Source: SOIA01 sp964346585
GTDB taxonomy: Bacteria > Acidobacteriota > Aminicenantia > Aminicenantales > Aminicenantaceae
Assembly (NCBI GenBank): GCA_964346585.1
Contig: CAYFVQ010000121.1
Coordinates: 16,368 to 80,367 of the forward strand
Reading direction: 5' to 3'
DNA length: 64,000 nucleotides
Below the pieces are notes generated by a model. That model had not been told where the DNA came from and did no database searches. It saw only the letters and a program-made list of their open reading frames with translations. Shown one piece after another: positions 1 through 8,508 of the stretch. Both the position numbers and the translations under genes were made by a program. The first letter of the stretch is position 1; every line of letters starts with the position of its first letter.

Positions 1-699
1 TCTGGAGATGAGGCGTTCATGGTGGCCTCGGACATCCCCCAGGCCGGGGTATTCATCGGGAAAAACCGCTTGTTTTCCTGCCAGAATGCTAAAGCTTCTG
101 GATTCGAACTGACTGTATTGGATGACGGATTCCAGCACAGGCGCCTCCACAGAAACTTGGATATCGTCCTCTATGACTCGAGAGAAAAAGTCTCGCTCCG
201 CGAACCCGTATCTTCCCTGGGAAGAGCCGAAATTATCCTCATGGAAAGAGGGCACCACGACCAAGAAAAGGAGAGAATAAAGAAATCATTCCCTCAGTCA
301 GCCATTTTTGAATATTCGGTTGAAGGCAAAGGCTTTTTTAAAGCAGAGAAAAAAGAAGGGGAATCCGGTGAGGAATTTCAGGGGAAAAGAATTATCGCTT
401 TCTGTGGGATTGCCCGCCCGGGAAGGTTTTTAGCCCTCCTTCACAAAGAAGGCATAAGCCCGGTGGATTTCTTGACATTCTCCGACCACTATTCTTACCC
501 GCCCCACTCCTTGGAAAAAATCTCTAAAAAATTCAAAAAACTCCGTGCCGACGCTCTCATCACCACGGAAAAAGACATGGTTAAAATAGATCAATCGGAT
601 GCTCTTCAAGGTCTGCCGGTGTATTATCTAAAGATCGACCTCAGACTTGATGATGAATTCTATTCCGTGTTATCTTCTTTTCTTCAAAATATGGTTTAA
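1..699 (+). CDS. lpxK: Tetraacyldisaccharide 4'-kinase LpxK (5' end outside window)
   Basis: LpxK phosphorylates the 4' position of the lipid A disaccharide at the inner face of the cytoplasmic membrane, using ATP. The reading frame is open from base 1, so the gene begins upstream and the N-terminal membrane segment and Walker A loop are not in view. What remains starts with a GDE motif, followed by the family's DDGFQHRR motif, then FCGIARPGRF and FSDHYSYP, and ends with a TTEKDMVK motif, all typical of the LpxK C-terminal two thirds. The stop is TAA at 697-699. An LpxL-type acyltransferase follows within about ten bases, so the two lipid A genes are probably co-transcribed. Confidence 0.93.
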   Translation, partial: SGDEAFMVASDIPQAGVFIGKNRLFSCQNAKASGFELTVLDDGFQHRRLHRNLDIVLYDSREKVSLREPVSSLGRAEIILMERGHHDQEKERIKKSFPQSAIFEYSVEGKGFFKAEKKEGESGEEFQGKRIIAFCGIARPGRFLALLHKEGISPVDFLTFSDHYSYPPHSLEKISKKFKKLRADALITTEKDMVKIDQSDALQGLPVYYLKIDLRLDDEFYSVLSSFLQNMV

Positions 700-708
700 T
701 CATTGACA

Positions 709-1596
709 ATGGTTAGATTCAAAGACTATCTGGAACTTATTATTTTTCAGGTGTTCAAGTCCCTCATCCTCATTCTCCCCAGGAGACTCTGCCTTCTCTG
801 GGGAAAAACGATGGGCCTTCTCTTTTACAACCTGGATACAAAACATCGTCGGTTGGCTCTCTCAAACCTTGAAATGGCATTCAGAAAAGAGCTGACATCT
901 TCTGGACTCAAACGATTGGCTCGCCGAACATTCATGCATTTCGGTTCATCCTTGGTGGATATAATCAAATTCTCCAACCTTACAGAAAAGAGAAAGGCCG
1001 CGCTCATACAGGTCGAAGGTGAGCAAAATCTGCTCTCCGCCCTCCAAGAGAAAAAAGGGGCGATACTCTTCACGGCTCATTATGGAAGCTGGGAAATAGC
1101 TCCTTATGTCGTGTCCAAGCTGGGAAAAATGAACGTAATCGCCAGACGCCTTGACAATGAACTCCTGGAGAGAGAACTTCTCAAGCTCAGGATGAACCAA
1201 GGATCAAAAGTGATCTACAAACACCAGGCCACAAAGCCAATTCTGCAGTCACTCCGAGCCAAAGAAATGGTTGCCTTCTTGATCGATCAGAATGTTCAAA
1301 AGCATCAAGCTATCTTTGTCGATTTTTTTGGCCGGAAGGCCGCCACGATCCCAAGCCTCGCTGCATTCTTTCTCAAGACAAAATCGCCCATTGTTCCTGT
1401 CTTCTGCTCCCCAACCCCATCCTATCAATACCACCTCCAAATCCTTGAGCCTCTGAAGATCGAGCTTGAAGGAGACTACAATCAACAAGTGTTGAAAATC
1501 ACTCAGATATGCACTAATATTATAGAAGCTCAAATACGGAAAAATCCTGCGCAATGGTTTTGGCTTCACAACAGGTGGAAAACAAGGCCAGATTAG
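709..1596 (+). CDS. Lipid A biosynthesis acyltransferase, LpxL/HtrB family
   Basis: This family adds a secondary fatty acyl chain to lipid A precursors at the inner membrane. The protein has about 295 residues, with a hydrophobic N-terminal segment and the HX4(D/E) catalytic motif (HYGSWE) near residue 125. A Q-N-V-Q-K region and a C-terminal W-F-W-L-H-N-R-W segment are usual in this family. I chose the ATG at 709; a TTG at 703 in the same frame is possible and neither has a clear ribosome binding site. It follows lpxK closely, which supports a lipid A role over a general lysophospholipid acyltransferase role. Which acyl position it modifies cannot be read from the sequence. Confidence 0.87.
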   Translation: MVRFKDYLELIIFQVFKSLILILPRRLCLLWGKTMGLLFYNLDTKHRRLALSNLEMAFRKELTSSGLKRLARRTFMHFGSSLVDIIKFSNLTEKRKAALIQVEGEQNLLSALQEKKGAILFTAHYGSWEIAPYVVSKLGKMNVIARRLDNELLERELLKLRMNQGSKVIYKHQATKPILQSLRAKEMVAFLIDQNVQKHQAIFVDFFGRKAATIPSLAAFFLKTKSPIVPVFCSPTPSYQYHLQILEPLKIELEGDYNQQVLKITQICTNIIEAQIRKNPAQWFWLHNRWKTRPD

Positions 1597-1670
1597 CAGA
1601 GAGGACGGATCCGAAAGGGGTGAATTATCAAAGATCACGGGTGAATCATTAAAGATCATAGGAGGGAAGA

Positions 1671-2384
1671 ATGAGGAGTGCAACGACAATCATCTTACTG
1701 ACAGGATTTCTTCTCCTTTCTTTTGCTTCTTTATCAGGAACTGGCAAAGAAGACGTGGAAAAAATATTTAAGAATTTAAGGTGGTACGGCCATGCCTCCT
1801 TTGCCATCGAAGCAGACAAAATCATCTACATCGATCCCTGGAATATCCCGGATTCTGCTCCCAAGGCTGATCTGATCCTCGTGACTCATTCCCATTTTGA
1901 CCATTTTTCTCAAAAGGATGTCAACCTCATCAAAAAGGGGGGGACCACATTAATCTGTTCCACAGACTGTACTTCCAAAGCCTCGGGCGATGTGAGGGGC
2001 CTCACGCCAGGAGAGGAGATTGAAGTTCAGGGAATAAAAATCAAGGCGGTTCCTTCGTATAATCCTTCCAAGTCTTTCCATCCAAGAAAGAACAAATGGT
2101 TAGGCTATATAGTCACTGTCAATGGAGTTTCGGTCTATCATGCCGGGGACACAGATTTTATTCCGGAAATGAGAGATTTCGGATCAATTGACATTGCTCT
2201 TCTTCCTGTGGGCGGACAGTACACCATGAATGCCGAGCAGGCGGCTAAAGCGGCCAACACCATTAAAGCGGACATCTCCATTCCAATGCACTACGGAGCA
2301 GGAGTGATCGGCAGCGCCAAAGATGCCCAAAAATTCAAAAATCTCTGTCAAGTAGAAGTCCGGATTCTCAAAGAGACAAGGTGA
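1671..2384 (+). CDS. Exported metallo-beta-lactamase-fold hydrolase (UlaG/UPF0173-like)
   Basis: The protein has 237 residues with an N-terminal signal peptide (about residues 1-22, hydrophobic run IILLTGFLLLSF). It carries the metal-binding signature THSHFDH, then HAGDTD, and a late MHYG histidine motif, giving the two-metal site of the MBL fold. The compact size and the WYGHASF start of the mature domain resemble UPF0173 and L-ascorbate-6-phosphate lactonase-like proteins. The substrate cannot be inferred. A good Shine-Dalgarno (AGGAGGG) precedes the ATG. The stop codon overlaps the start of rph by one base, suggesting translational coupling although the functions look unrelated. Confidence 0.8.
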   Translation: MRSATTIILLTGFLLLSFASLSGTGKEDVEKIFKNLRWYGHASFAIEADKIIYIDPWNIPDSAPKADLILVTHSHFDHFSQKDVNLIKKGGTTLICSTDCTSKASGDVRGLTPGEEIEVQGIKIKAVPSYNPSKSFHPRKNKWLGYIVTVNGVSVYHAGDTDFIPEMRDFGSIDIALLPVGGQYTMNAEQAAKAANTIKADISIPMHYGAGVIGSAKDAQKFKNLCQVEVRILKETR

Positions 2385-3127
2385 TGAGAACCAATAAACG
2401 TGCTAGCGACGCCTTGAGGCCAATCAAGATCAAACCGGACTATCTGGAATTCGCCGATGGCTCTGCCCTCATTGAACTCGGAAAAACTAAAGTTATCGCC
2501 GCTGCCTCCATCGATGAAAGGATTCCTCCTTTTTTAAAAAACAGCGGAACAGGTTGGATCACTGCCGAGTATTCTCTGCTGCCGCGCTCAACTGAAAAAA
2601 GGACTATCAGAGAAAGGGTACAGACGCGGATTTCCGGCCGAACCCAGGAAATCCAGCGTCTGATAGGCCGCTCCCTCCGGGCTGTGACAGAGCTCGGCGC
2701 TCTCGGGGAAAGGACGATTATTTTGGACTGTGATGTCATCCAAGCGGACGGAGGGACACGGACGGCCTCGGTGACGGCTGCGTGCGTGGCCTTAGCTTTA
2801 GCCCTGAAGAAAATGGTGGACGAAGAGGTCATTGATGAAATGCCCCTAAAGCACCTTGTTAGCGGTGTGAGCGTGGGCATAGTCGATGGAGAAGCCCTCC
2901 TTGACTTAGATTACGAAGAGGATGCACAAGCTGAAATTGACATGAATGTAATCGAAACAGAAAAGGGTCAGCTCGTTGAAATTCAGGCCACTGCCGAAAA
3001 AAAACCTTTCTCGAGAAAAGAGCTGAACACTCTAATGAGTCTGGCCAGTAATGGAATCAAAGAGCTCATCCAGGTGCAGAAAGAAATCCTCAAGAAAAAA
3101 AGTCTTCTGTTCATGGCATACAGATAG
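2384..3127 (+). CDS. rph: Ribonuclease PH
   Basis: RNase PH is a phosphate-dependent 3'-5' exoribonuclease that trims tRNA 3' ends and forms a hexameric ring. The sequence opens with MRTNKRASDALRPI, the conserved start of the family, which is why I prefer the ATG at 2384 to the GTG at 2381. Conserved regions include GWITAEYSLLPRST, the ISGRTQEIQRLIGRSLR phosphate-binding stretch with its arginines, and the CDVIQADGGTRTA segment. The length (247 residues) matches the family. Its start overlaps the preceding stop (TGATG). The epimerase gene follows 13 bases after the stop. Confidence 0.95.
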   Translation: MRTNKRASDALRPIKIKPDYLEFADGSALIELGKTKVIAAASIDERIPPFLKNSGTGWITAEYSLLPRSTEKRTIRERVQTRISGRTQEIQRLIGRSLRAVTELGALGERTIILDCDVIQADGGTRTASVTAACVALALALKKMVDEEVIDEMPLKHLVSGVSVGIVDGEALLDLDYEEDAQAEIDMNVIETEKGQLVEIQATAEKKPFSRKELNTLMSLASNGIKELIQVQKEILKKKSLLFMAYR

Positions 3128-3140
3128 AAGAAGGAAAAGA

Positions 3141-4085
3141 ATGAACCGCATCCTGATCACAGGAGGAGCCGGATTTCTCGGTAGCCATCTCTGCGATTCT
3201 CTTCTGGAGCAAAACTCGGATGTGGTCTGTGTCGATAATTTTTTCTCCGGTTCCAAAGACAACATCCGCCATCTATTTTCTCATCCCTACTTTGAACTGG
3301 TCCGGCACGATATCATCCATCCTCTTTTCCTTGAAGTGGATAAAATCTATCATCTCGCCTGTCCGGCCTCCCCGATCCATTACCAGATTAATGCCATTAA
3401 AACAGTGAAAACTAACGTCATGGGGACCATCAACATGCTGGGCCTGGCAAAGAGAGTCAAAGCCCGCATTCTTCTCTCCTCATCCTCTGAAATATACGGC
3501 GATGCCAAGGTCCATCCCCAACCAGAAAGCTATTGGGGAAATGTCAATCCCGTCGGCTACCGAAGTTGCTATGATGAAGGCAAAAGAGTCGCTGAAACGC
3601 TCATGATGGATTATCACCGTCAGAACAAAGTCGACATCCAGATTGCCAGGATTTTCAACACCTACGGTCCCCGAATGGCAGTGAATGATGGGAGAGCGAT
3701 CAGTAACTTCATCGTCCAGGCCCTCAAAGGCGAGTCACTGACGGTTTATGGCGATGGGAGTCAAACCCGTTCATTTTGCTATGTGTCAGACCTCATTCAA
3801 GCTCTGAGTGCGCTGATGGAAATGGATGACTTCACAGGACCTGTGAATCTGGGAAATCCTGAAGAGATTCCGATCCTCGAAATCGCCGAAAAAATTATCA
3901 AACTCACACAAAGCCCTTCAAAAATCATCCATAAACCACTCCCCGCGGATGACCCCCTGCGGAGATGCCCGGATATATCTCTGGCCAAAGAAAAACTCGG
4001 GTGGGAGCCTCGAATTGGTCTCGAAGAGGGGCTTGAGAAGACCATCACCCACTTTAAAGAAAAACTCAATCTTCAAAAAAAGTGA
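3141..4085 (+). CDS. NAD-dependent epimerase, UDP-glucuronate decarboxylase (UXS)-like
   Basis: An extended short-chain dehydrogenase of 314 residues. It has the NAD-binding GGAGFLGSH motif near the N-terminus and the catalytic Y-X3-K in the sequence SCYDEGKR, which is characteristic of UDP-xylose synthase. RIFNTYGPRM and the late RRCPDIS motif also match. UXS oxidises and decarboxylates UDP-glucuronate to UDP-xylose in the cytosol, supplying polysaccharide or glycan synthesis. The frame is open upstream into rph, but the ATG at 3141 is preceded by AAGGAAAAGA and begins the fold directly, so I chose it. An alternative nucleotide-sugar substrate is possible. Confidence 0.85.
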   Translation: MNRILITGGAGFLGSHLCDSLLEQNSDVVCVDNFFSGSKDNIRHLFSHPYFELVRHDIIHPLFLEVDKIYHLACPASPIHYQINAIKTVKTNVMGTINMLGLAKRVKARILLSSSSEIYGDAKVHPQPESYWGNVNPVGYRSCYDEGKRVAETLMMDYHRQNKVDIQIARIFNTYGPRMAVNDGRAISNFIVQALKGESLTVYGDGSQTRSFCYVSDLIQALSALMEMDDFTGPVNLGNPEEIPILEIAEKIIKLTQSPSKIIHKPLPADDPLRRCPDISLAKEKLGWEPRIGLEEGLEKTITHFKEKLNLQKK

Positions 4086-4285
4086 AGGAAGCGGCTCATC
4101 CCTCCTTCTTTCTTCTTTCCCAAAATCCATGAGTCCTCTCCTGGGCTTTCCCACAAATCTTCATTTCGACAACCAGAAGTAGAACAGCCCCGAACCTTGA
4201 CAACTGGTGAGCTTCTCTATAACATTTCCATTACTCAACATGGATTATTCAAGAAAAAAAGGGGAAAGATGACGCCTTTAAGAAA

Positions 4286-4335
4286 ATGAGGACTGTCCCT
4301 TTTAGTCCTCATTAAAAGAAAAAAGGGACTGTCCT
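4286..4335. repeat. Small inverted repeat with GGGACTGTCC core
   Basis: Two arms, AGGACTGTCCCTTTT at 4289-4303 and AAAAGGGACTGTCCT at 4321-4335, are inverted repeats with one mismatch. The left part also forms a shorter hairpin (ATGAGGACT at 4286-4294 with AGTCCTCAT at 4304-4312). It lies downstream of the epimerase and could also act as a terminator-like structure. It resembles the other compact palindromic elements in the window in style, not in sequence. Confidence 0.6.
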
Positions 4336-4354
4336 CTTTTTAGAAGAATGTATA

Positions 4355-4590
4355 AGGTGTCAGCAGATTTTATGAATAATTCATAGTAAATGAGTTATTC
4401 ACGAGTCGAGGTTGCTGCTAATGCGAGGCGTGGCTCATGAAGCTGTGGTCTTCTACCGCGAATGGGCCGCAACAAAGCAGGAGCTGTGAGATCGGCTCGC
4501 CCGAAGGGGAAAAGATGTCGACATAGGATGATCATTTATCCTTCAGAGATCTTTTGCATGAGGTGTCGGCAGATTTTATGAATAATTCAT
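4355..4590. repeat. Pair of 30-base direct repeats around a 176-base spacer
   Basis: The 30-base unit beginning AGGTGTC and ending AATAATTCAT occurs at 4355-4384 and 4561-4590 with one mismatch. Each contains the palindrome ATGAATAATTCAT. The first copy continues into an 11-bp stem (GAATAATTCAT with ATGAGTTATTC). The spacer holds no recognisable gene. This could be the footprint of an old insertion or a dispersed intergenic repeat. Confidence 0.55.
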
Positions 4591-4685
4591 TTTTAAGTAT
4601 TTAAAAAAAGCACACAAGTATTTATAATTATGATTCATTTATCTGAATCTCGCATTGTTTTTTTAGGCGTGATTCCAAGGAGGTA

Positions 4686-6098
4686 ATGATGGTTAATATC
4701 TCCATTCTAATACCCATTGGCATCATACTCTTCGTCATAATCTTATTTTCATTCCTTATAGCCAAGCAGTATAGAAAAGTCGGTCCCAACGAGACTTTGA
4801 TCATCTCTGGAGGAAGAAAAAAAACAGTCATCGCGCCGGATGGGACAAAACGAAAAATTGGCTACCGCTACCGTCTTGGCGGTGGCACTTTTGTCCTGCC
4901 TTTCCTTGAAACCGTAGACATCCTTCCGATGGAAGTCATCACCTTGAACATTAAAACACCGGAAGTGCTCACTCATGGTGGTGTTCCTCTCATGGCTGAA
5001 GCCACGGCTCAAGTCAAGATCGACTCATCTAACCACTCTATTCACATTGCTGCGGAACAGTTTTTGGGTTTGGGTAAGGAAGGGATCAAGGATGTTTCCA
5101 TGACCATTCTCGAGGGAAAAATGAGAGAAGTCATGGGCATAATGACCGTAGAGAACATCTACAGAGGAAGACAGGAGTTTTCAGCCAAAGTCGCTGACGC
5201 GGCGCGAAAAGATTTTTCTCAGATGGGATTGACCATGATGTCCTTTGCCCTCAAGGACATCAGCGATACTCAAGGATACCTCGATGCCCTCGGTAAACCC
5301 GAGATCGTGGCTGCTAAACGAGACGCTGCCATTGCCGAAGCTGAAACCGAAAAAGAGGCCATAATCAAATCCTCCCAGGCCCGCAAAGAAGGAGAAGTGG
5401 CCCGTCTTGCTGCCGAAGCCCTCATCGCCAAAGCCCAGTGGGAAAACGAAGCCAAAAAAGCGGAATCCCAGGTTCTGGTCAACCAGAGAAAAGCGCAATC
5501 CGACCTCTCTTACGAACTCGAGCGCTTTCGCATCAACCAGGAACTCAAAAAGGAAGAAGCCAAAGCCAAACTTATCGAAAAAGAAGAATCCATAAAAATC
5601 GAAGAGCTGGAAATCGCCCGAAGGCAGAAAGAGCTTGATGCCAGTGTGATCAAGCCGGCGGATGCCAGGAAATACCAGCTGAAGGCAGAAGCCGAAGCCG
5701 AAGAATACCGTATCCTGGCCGAGGCGAAAGGCCAAGCAGAAGCCACCAAGCTTTCCGGAGCGGCTGAGGCAGAAAAACTAAAACAGACAGGCTCTGCTGA
5801 AGCTGAATCCATGCTGAAGAAAGCCCAGGCCTGGGAGAGATACAACGAGGCCGCCCTATTCGAATCATACATGAAGATCCTTCCTGAACTGGCTAAGTCT
5901 GTTTCCGAACCTCTTTCCAAAGTGGATAAGATCGTGATGGTCAGCGGGGATAAAGGCCTGGGAACATCAAAACTGACATCCCAAGTCGCGGAAGTCCTAG
6001 CACAGATGCCTGAAGTGGTGAAGTCATTGACCGGCGTTGACCTGAAAAAATACCTCAAGGAAAAACTCACGCCTGAAGAGAAAAAAGAAGAAGATTAA
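4686..6098 (+). CDS. Flotillin-like SPFH-domain membrane protein
   Basis: The protein has 470 residues. It begins with a single membrane segment (about residues 5-25), followed by an SPFH/band-7 domain (to about residue 200) containing NETLIISGG. A long alanine- and glutamate-rich coiled coil runs to about residue 400, with many AEAE-type repeats, then a flotillin-type C-terminal tail. Bacterial flotillins form large membrane-bound oligomers that organise membrane microdomains. No NfeD-type partner gene is next to it, which is less usual. The start has a strong AAGGAGG ribosome binding site; the second codon is also ATG. The gene is probably expressed from its own promoter and may run on into the aminotransferase fusion 25 bases downstream. 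Confidence 0.88.
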   Translation: MMVNISILIPIGIILFVIILFSFLIAKQYRKVGPNETLIISGGRKKTVIAPDGTKRKIGYRYRLGGGTFVLPFLETVDILPMEVITLNIKTPEVLTHGGVPLMAEATAQVKIDSSNHSIHIAAEQFLGLGKEGIKDVSMTILEGKMREVMGIMTVENIYRGRQEFSAKVADAARKDFSQMGLTMMSFALKDISDTQGYLDALGKPEIVAAKRDAAIAEAETEKEAIIKSSQARKEGEVARLAAEALIAKAQWENEAKKAESQVLVNQRKAQSDLSYELERFRINQELKKEEAKAKLIEKEESIKIEELEIARRQKELDASVIKPADARKYQLKAEAEAEEYRILAEAKGQAEATKLSGAAEAEKLKQTGSAEAESMLKKAQAWERYNEAALFESYMKILPELAKSVSEPLSKVDKIVMVSGDKGLGTSKLTSQVAEVLAQMPEVVKSLTGVDLKKYLKEKLTPEEKKEED

Positions 6099-6123
6099 CC
6101 ATCTCTAAAGAAGAAGGTCGATC

Positions 6124-8481
6124 ATGATTTCAGAAAAAGCGAGCCAAATCGGCGCATCTCCCACCCTGAAGATATCCGCCAAAGCCAAAGCCATGAAGGC
6201 TGAGGGAATCGATGTCGTGGACCTCAGCATAGGAGAACCGGATTTTTTCACACCAGATAATATCAAGAAGGCTGGTATTCAGGCGATTGAAGAAAACTTC
6301 ACCAGATACACGACCAACGAGGGCATCCCTGAACTCAAGGACGCCATCCTCAACAGACTGAAAGAAGATTTAGGGCAATCCTATTCCAGGGACGAAATCA
6401 TCGTCTCTGCTGGCGCGAAAAGCTCCCTTTACCATCTTTTTCAGGCATTGATTGATGAGGGCGAAGAAGTGATCATCCCGGCTCCCTACTGGGTCACTTA
6501 TCCGCATTCGGTCTCACTGGCCAAGGGAAAAGCCATCATCGTTCCCGCCAAGGAGGAGAATGGATTTATCCTCACTCCAGACCAACTCAAATCTGCGATT
6601 TCCCCCGCCACAAAGGCATTAATCCTGAACAATCCATCCAATCCCACCGGGGCGACGTACAAAAGGCATGAGCTTGAAGCCCTGGCAGACATTGTTCTGG
6701 AAGAAGATATCTTCGTAGTGGCGGATGAAATCTATGAAAAGTTCATCTATGATGACTTCCAGTTCACAAGCTTTGCGTCCTTGGGAGAGGACATAAAGAA
6801 GAGAACCGTCATCATCAACGGTGTATCTAAAGCCTATTCCATGACTGGATGGCGAATTGGGTATGCCGCGGGTCCGGCAGATATCATCGGAGCCATGGGC
6901 CGAATACAGAGTCATACCACTTCCAATGCTTGCTCTATTTCCCAAAAGGCGAGCCTGGAAGCCTTCGGTGGTCCTCAATATGAAGTCTCAAAAATGAAGT
7001 CCGAGCTCCAAGGAAGGCGAAATTATGTCCTAATGAGGCTCCAGACGATCCCCAATGTCTCCTGTTTCAAATCCCAGGGTGCTTTTTATCTCTTTCCTAA
7101 CCTTTCCGCTTATTACAACAAGGAATTCAACAATGTCCAGATCCGCAACTCCTATGGCATGGCGTACTATCTCTTGAAAGAAGCCAAAGTGGCCATCGTC
7201 CCAGGGGATGCTTTCGGAGCCGATGACCACATTCGCATCTCCTACACCACATCCATGGAAAACTTGGAAAAAGGAATGGACAGGATCATCGAGGCACTCT
7301 CAGGCCTCAAAACAGCCAAGAAGGTGAAACGCATTGCCCTCAACAACACAATTACGCGGGAGAAAAAATCCGTGCCTGTGGATTCCTCCCTATCTGTCAA
7401 AATGAAGGATGCACTTGTGGCCGAAATGGAGAGCCTTCTCAGCTTTGAGAACTATTGGGAGTGGAATGCCAATATCAATGGTGTGATTGTCCAACTCCGG
7501 ACGAATGTCTCACATCTCAATGACTTCTGGATTGAAAATTGGTACCCGGCACAACTGGAAGCCGACCTGGAACCTCATGGCATCATATACGCTGTGGACG
7601 GCATACCCGGTCGGGAGCCGCACTCTTTCTACAACTCGGAAACAAACACAGGAATTCTCGTCAACACCGACAACTATGCGCCCTTGCGCAGCCTGGCTCT
7701 GGGGTTGACTACGGACGTCTCAGAACGACTCTTCAATGTCTTTTCTATTCGAGGAATGTCTGCGGATATCGAGGGAAACAGTGCGGTCCTGGTGGGGCCC
7801 AAAGGAACCAAGAAAACAGAACTCTTCTTCTCCCTCCTCCAGGATCAAAAATTCCGGCTCCACTCCAACGACATCATCTTTGTTCGGTTCTCCGGGGGCA
7901 AAGCCCTGGCTGACTCGGTGGAAAGAAAGCTCTTCATCCCGACAAACACTGTGGAATCCTACCCTCGCCTGGCCGCTCTTTTCGACAACAGCAAGTGCGA
8001 GAACGTCATCACCCGAAAAGATGAATGCCAGGATACTGAATGTCTGAATCTCGATGACTGCCGCCTTGACCGAGGCTCCCCGTACTGTTATAAAGCGTCA
8101 AAAAACGCTCACGCCCTGCTCGATCCCTACTGGATAGACGGACCGGCCAAGCATGTTAAACGCTCTGCCATACGCTGGTTATTCATCCTCCGCTATGACA
8201 CATCCTCTCCACCAGTTGTCGAGGTCAAGGTTGAAGATGCTCTGCGGATTCTTGAATCCGGGGAAAGCCTTGGACTCAAAAGGGACCTCACCCCTTCAAA
8301 AAGCCAGCCGTTCTACAATCCCCATATCCTACTCAAAACACCTGAGAGGCTGGAACTCCAAAGAGAATTTTTCGAACGAGTGCTCGAAGGCGCATCATGC
8401 TACCTCTTCAACAGCGGAGTCGCCTCTGTGGAGGACATGAAGAAGATAATCACCAGCGAGGGCGATACAGAACCAGAATAA
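6124..8481 (+). CDS. Aspartate aminotransferase fused to a degenerate PEPCK-like domain
   Basis: A 785-residue fusion. Residues 1 to about 397 are a complete class I aminotransferase with NPSNPTG, the PLP lysine K236 in SKAYSMTGWRIGY, and a C-terminal R-I-S-Y motif; the best match is aspartate aminotransferase. Residues about 410-785 resemble the downstream PEPCK-like protein. A P-loop-like GPKGTKKT (558-565) corresponds to GLTATGKST there, SNDIIF to TQDDIVF, and a WLFILRYD block to LIFAFITRR. The P-loop has lost the glycine before its lysine, and the Asp-Asp pair is Asn-Asp, so nucleotide binding may be altered or absent. A five-cysteine insertion (C625, C635, C640, C646, C655) is private to this copy. 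The frame is continuous without a stop, so the fusion is real in this sequence. The role of the second half is unknown. Confidence 0.85.
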   Translation: MISEKASQIGASPTLKISAKAKAMKAEGIDVVDLSIGEPDFFTPDNIKKAGIQAIEENFTRYTTNEGIPELKDAILNRLKEDLGQSYSRDEIIVSAGAKSSLYHLFQALIDEGEEVIIPAPYWVTYPHSVSLAKGKAIIVPAKEENGFILTPDQLKSAISPATKALILNNPSNPTGATYKRHELEALADIVLEEDIFVVADEIYEKFIYDDFQFTSFASLGEDIKKRTVIINGVSKAYSMTGWRIGYAAGPADIIGAMGRIQSHTTSNACSISQKASLEAFGGPQYEVSKMKSELQGRRNYVLMRLQTIPNVSCFKSQGAFYLFPNLSAYYNKEFNNVQIRNSYGMAYYLLKEAKVAIVPGDAFGADDHIRISYTTSMENLEKGMDRIIEALSGLKTAKKVKRIALNNTITREKKSVPVDSSLSVKMKDALVAEMESLLSFENYWEWNANINGVIVQLRTNVSHLNDFWIENWYPAQLEADLEPHGIIYAVDGIPGREPHSFYNSETNTGILVNTDNYAPLRSLALGLTTDVSERLFNVFSIRGMSADIEGNSAVLVGPKGTKKTELFFSLLQDQKFRLHSNDIIFVRFSGGKALADSVERKLFIPTNTVESYPRLAALFDNSKCENVITRKDECQDTECLNLDDCRLDRGSPYCYKASKNAHALLDPYWIDGPAKHVKRSAIRWLFILRYDTSSPPVVEVKVEDALRILESGESLGLKRDLTPSKSQPFYNPHILLKTPERLELQREFFERVLEGASCYLFNSGVASVEDMKKIITSEGDTEPE

Positions 8482-8508
8482 ATTTTTTAGCGCAGGAATA
8501 AAATTAAG

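Larger units (their letters stand above)
4086..4685. other. Gene-free stretch of about 600 bases with small repeats
   Basis: No convincing gene is seen between the epimerase and the flotillin. The stretch holds a GGGACTGTCC-type inverted repeat (4286-4335), two near-identical 30-base direct repeats (4355-4384 and 4561-4590) and a very short frame at 4421 (22 codons, then TGA, then 13 more codons). That short frame reads like the tail of a decayed gene but is not recognisable. A possible promoter for the flotillin has a TATAAT box at 4623-4628 with only a weak TTTAAA at 4600-4605. Confidence 0.5.

Noticed and set aside
3051..3140. Upstream extension of the epimerase gene
   Set aside because: The extra 30 codons overlap rph and give a basic, low-quality N-terminus. 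The ATG at 3141 has a ribosome binding site and starts the NAD-binding fold.
5181..6070. Long minus-strand frames opposite the flotillin gene
   Set aside because: They mirror the repetitive Ala/Glu codons of the flotillin coiled coil and have low-complexity, implausible products.
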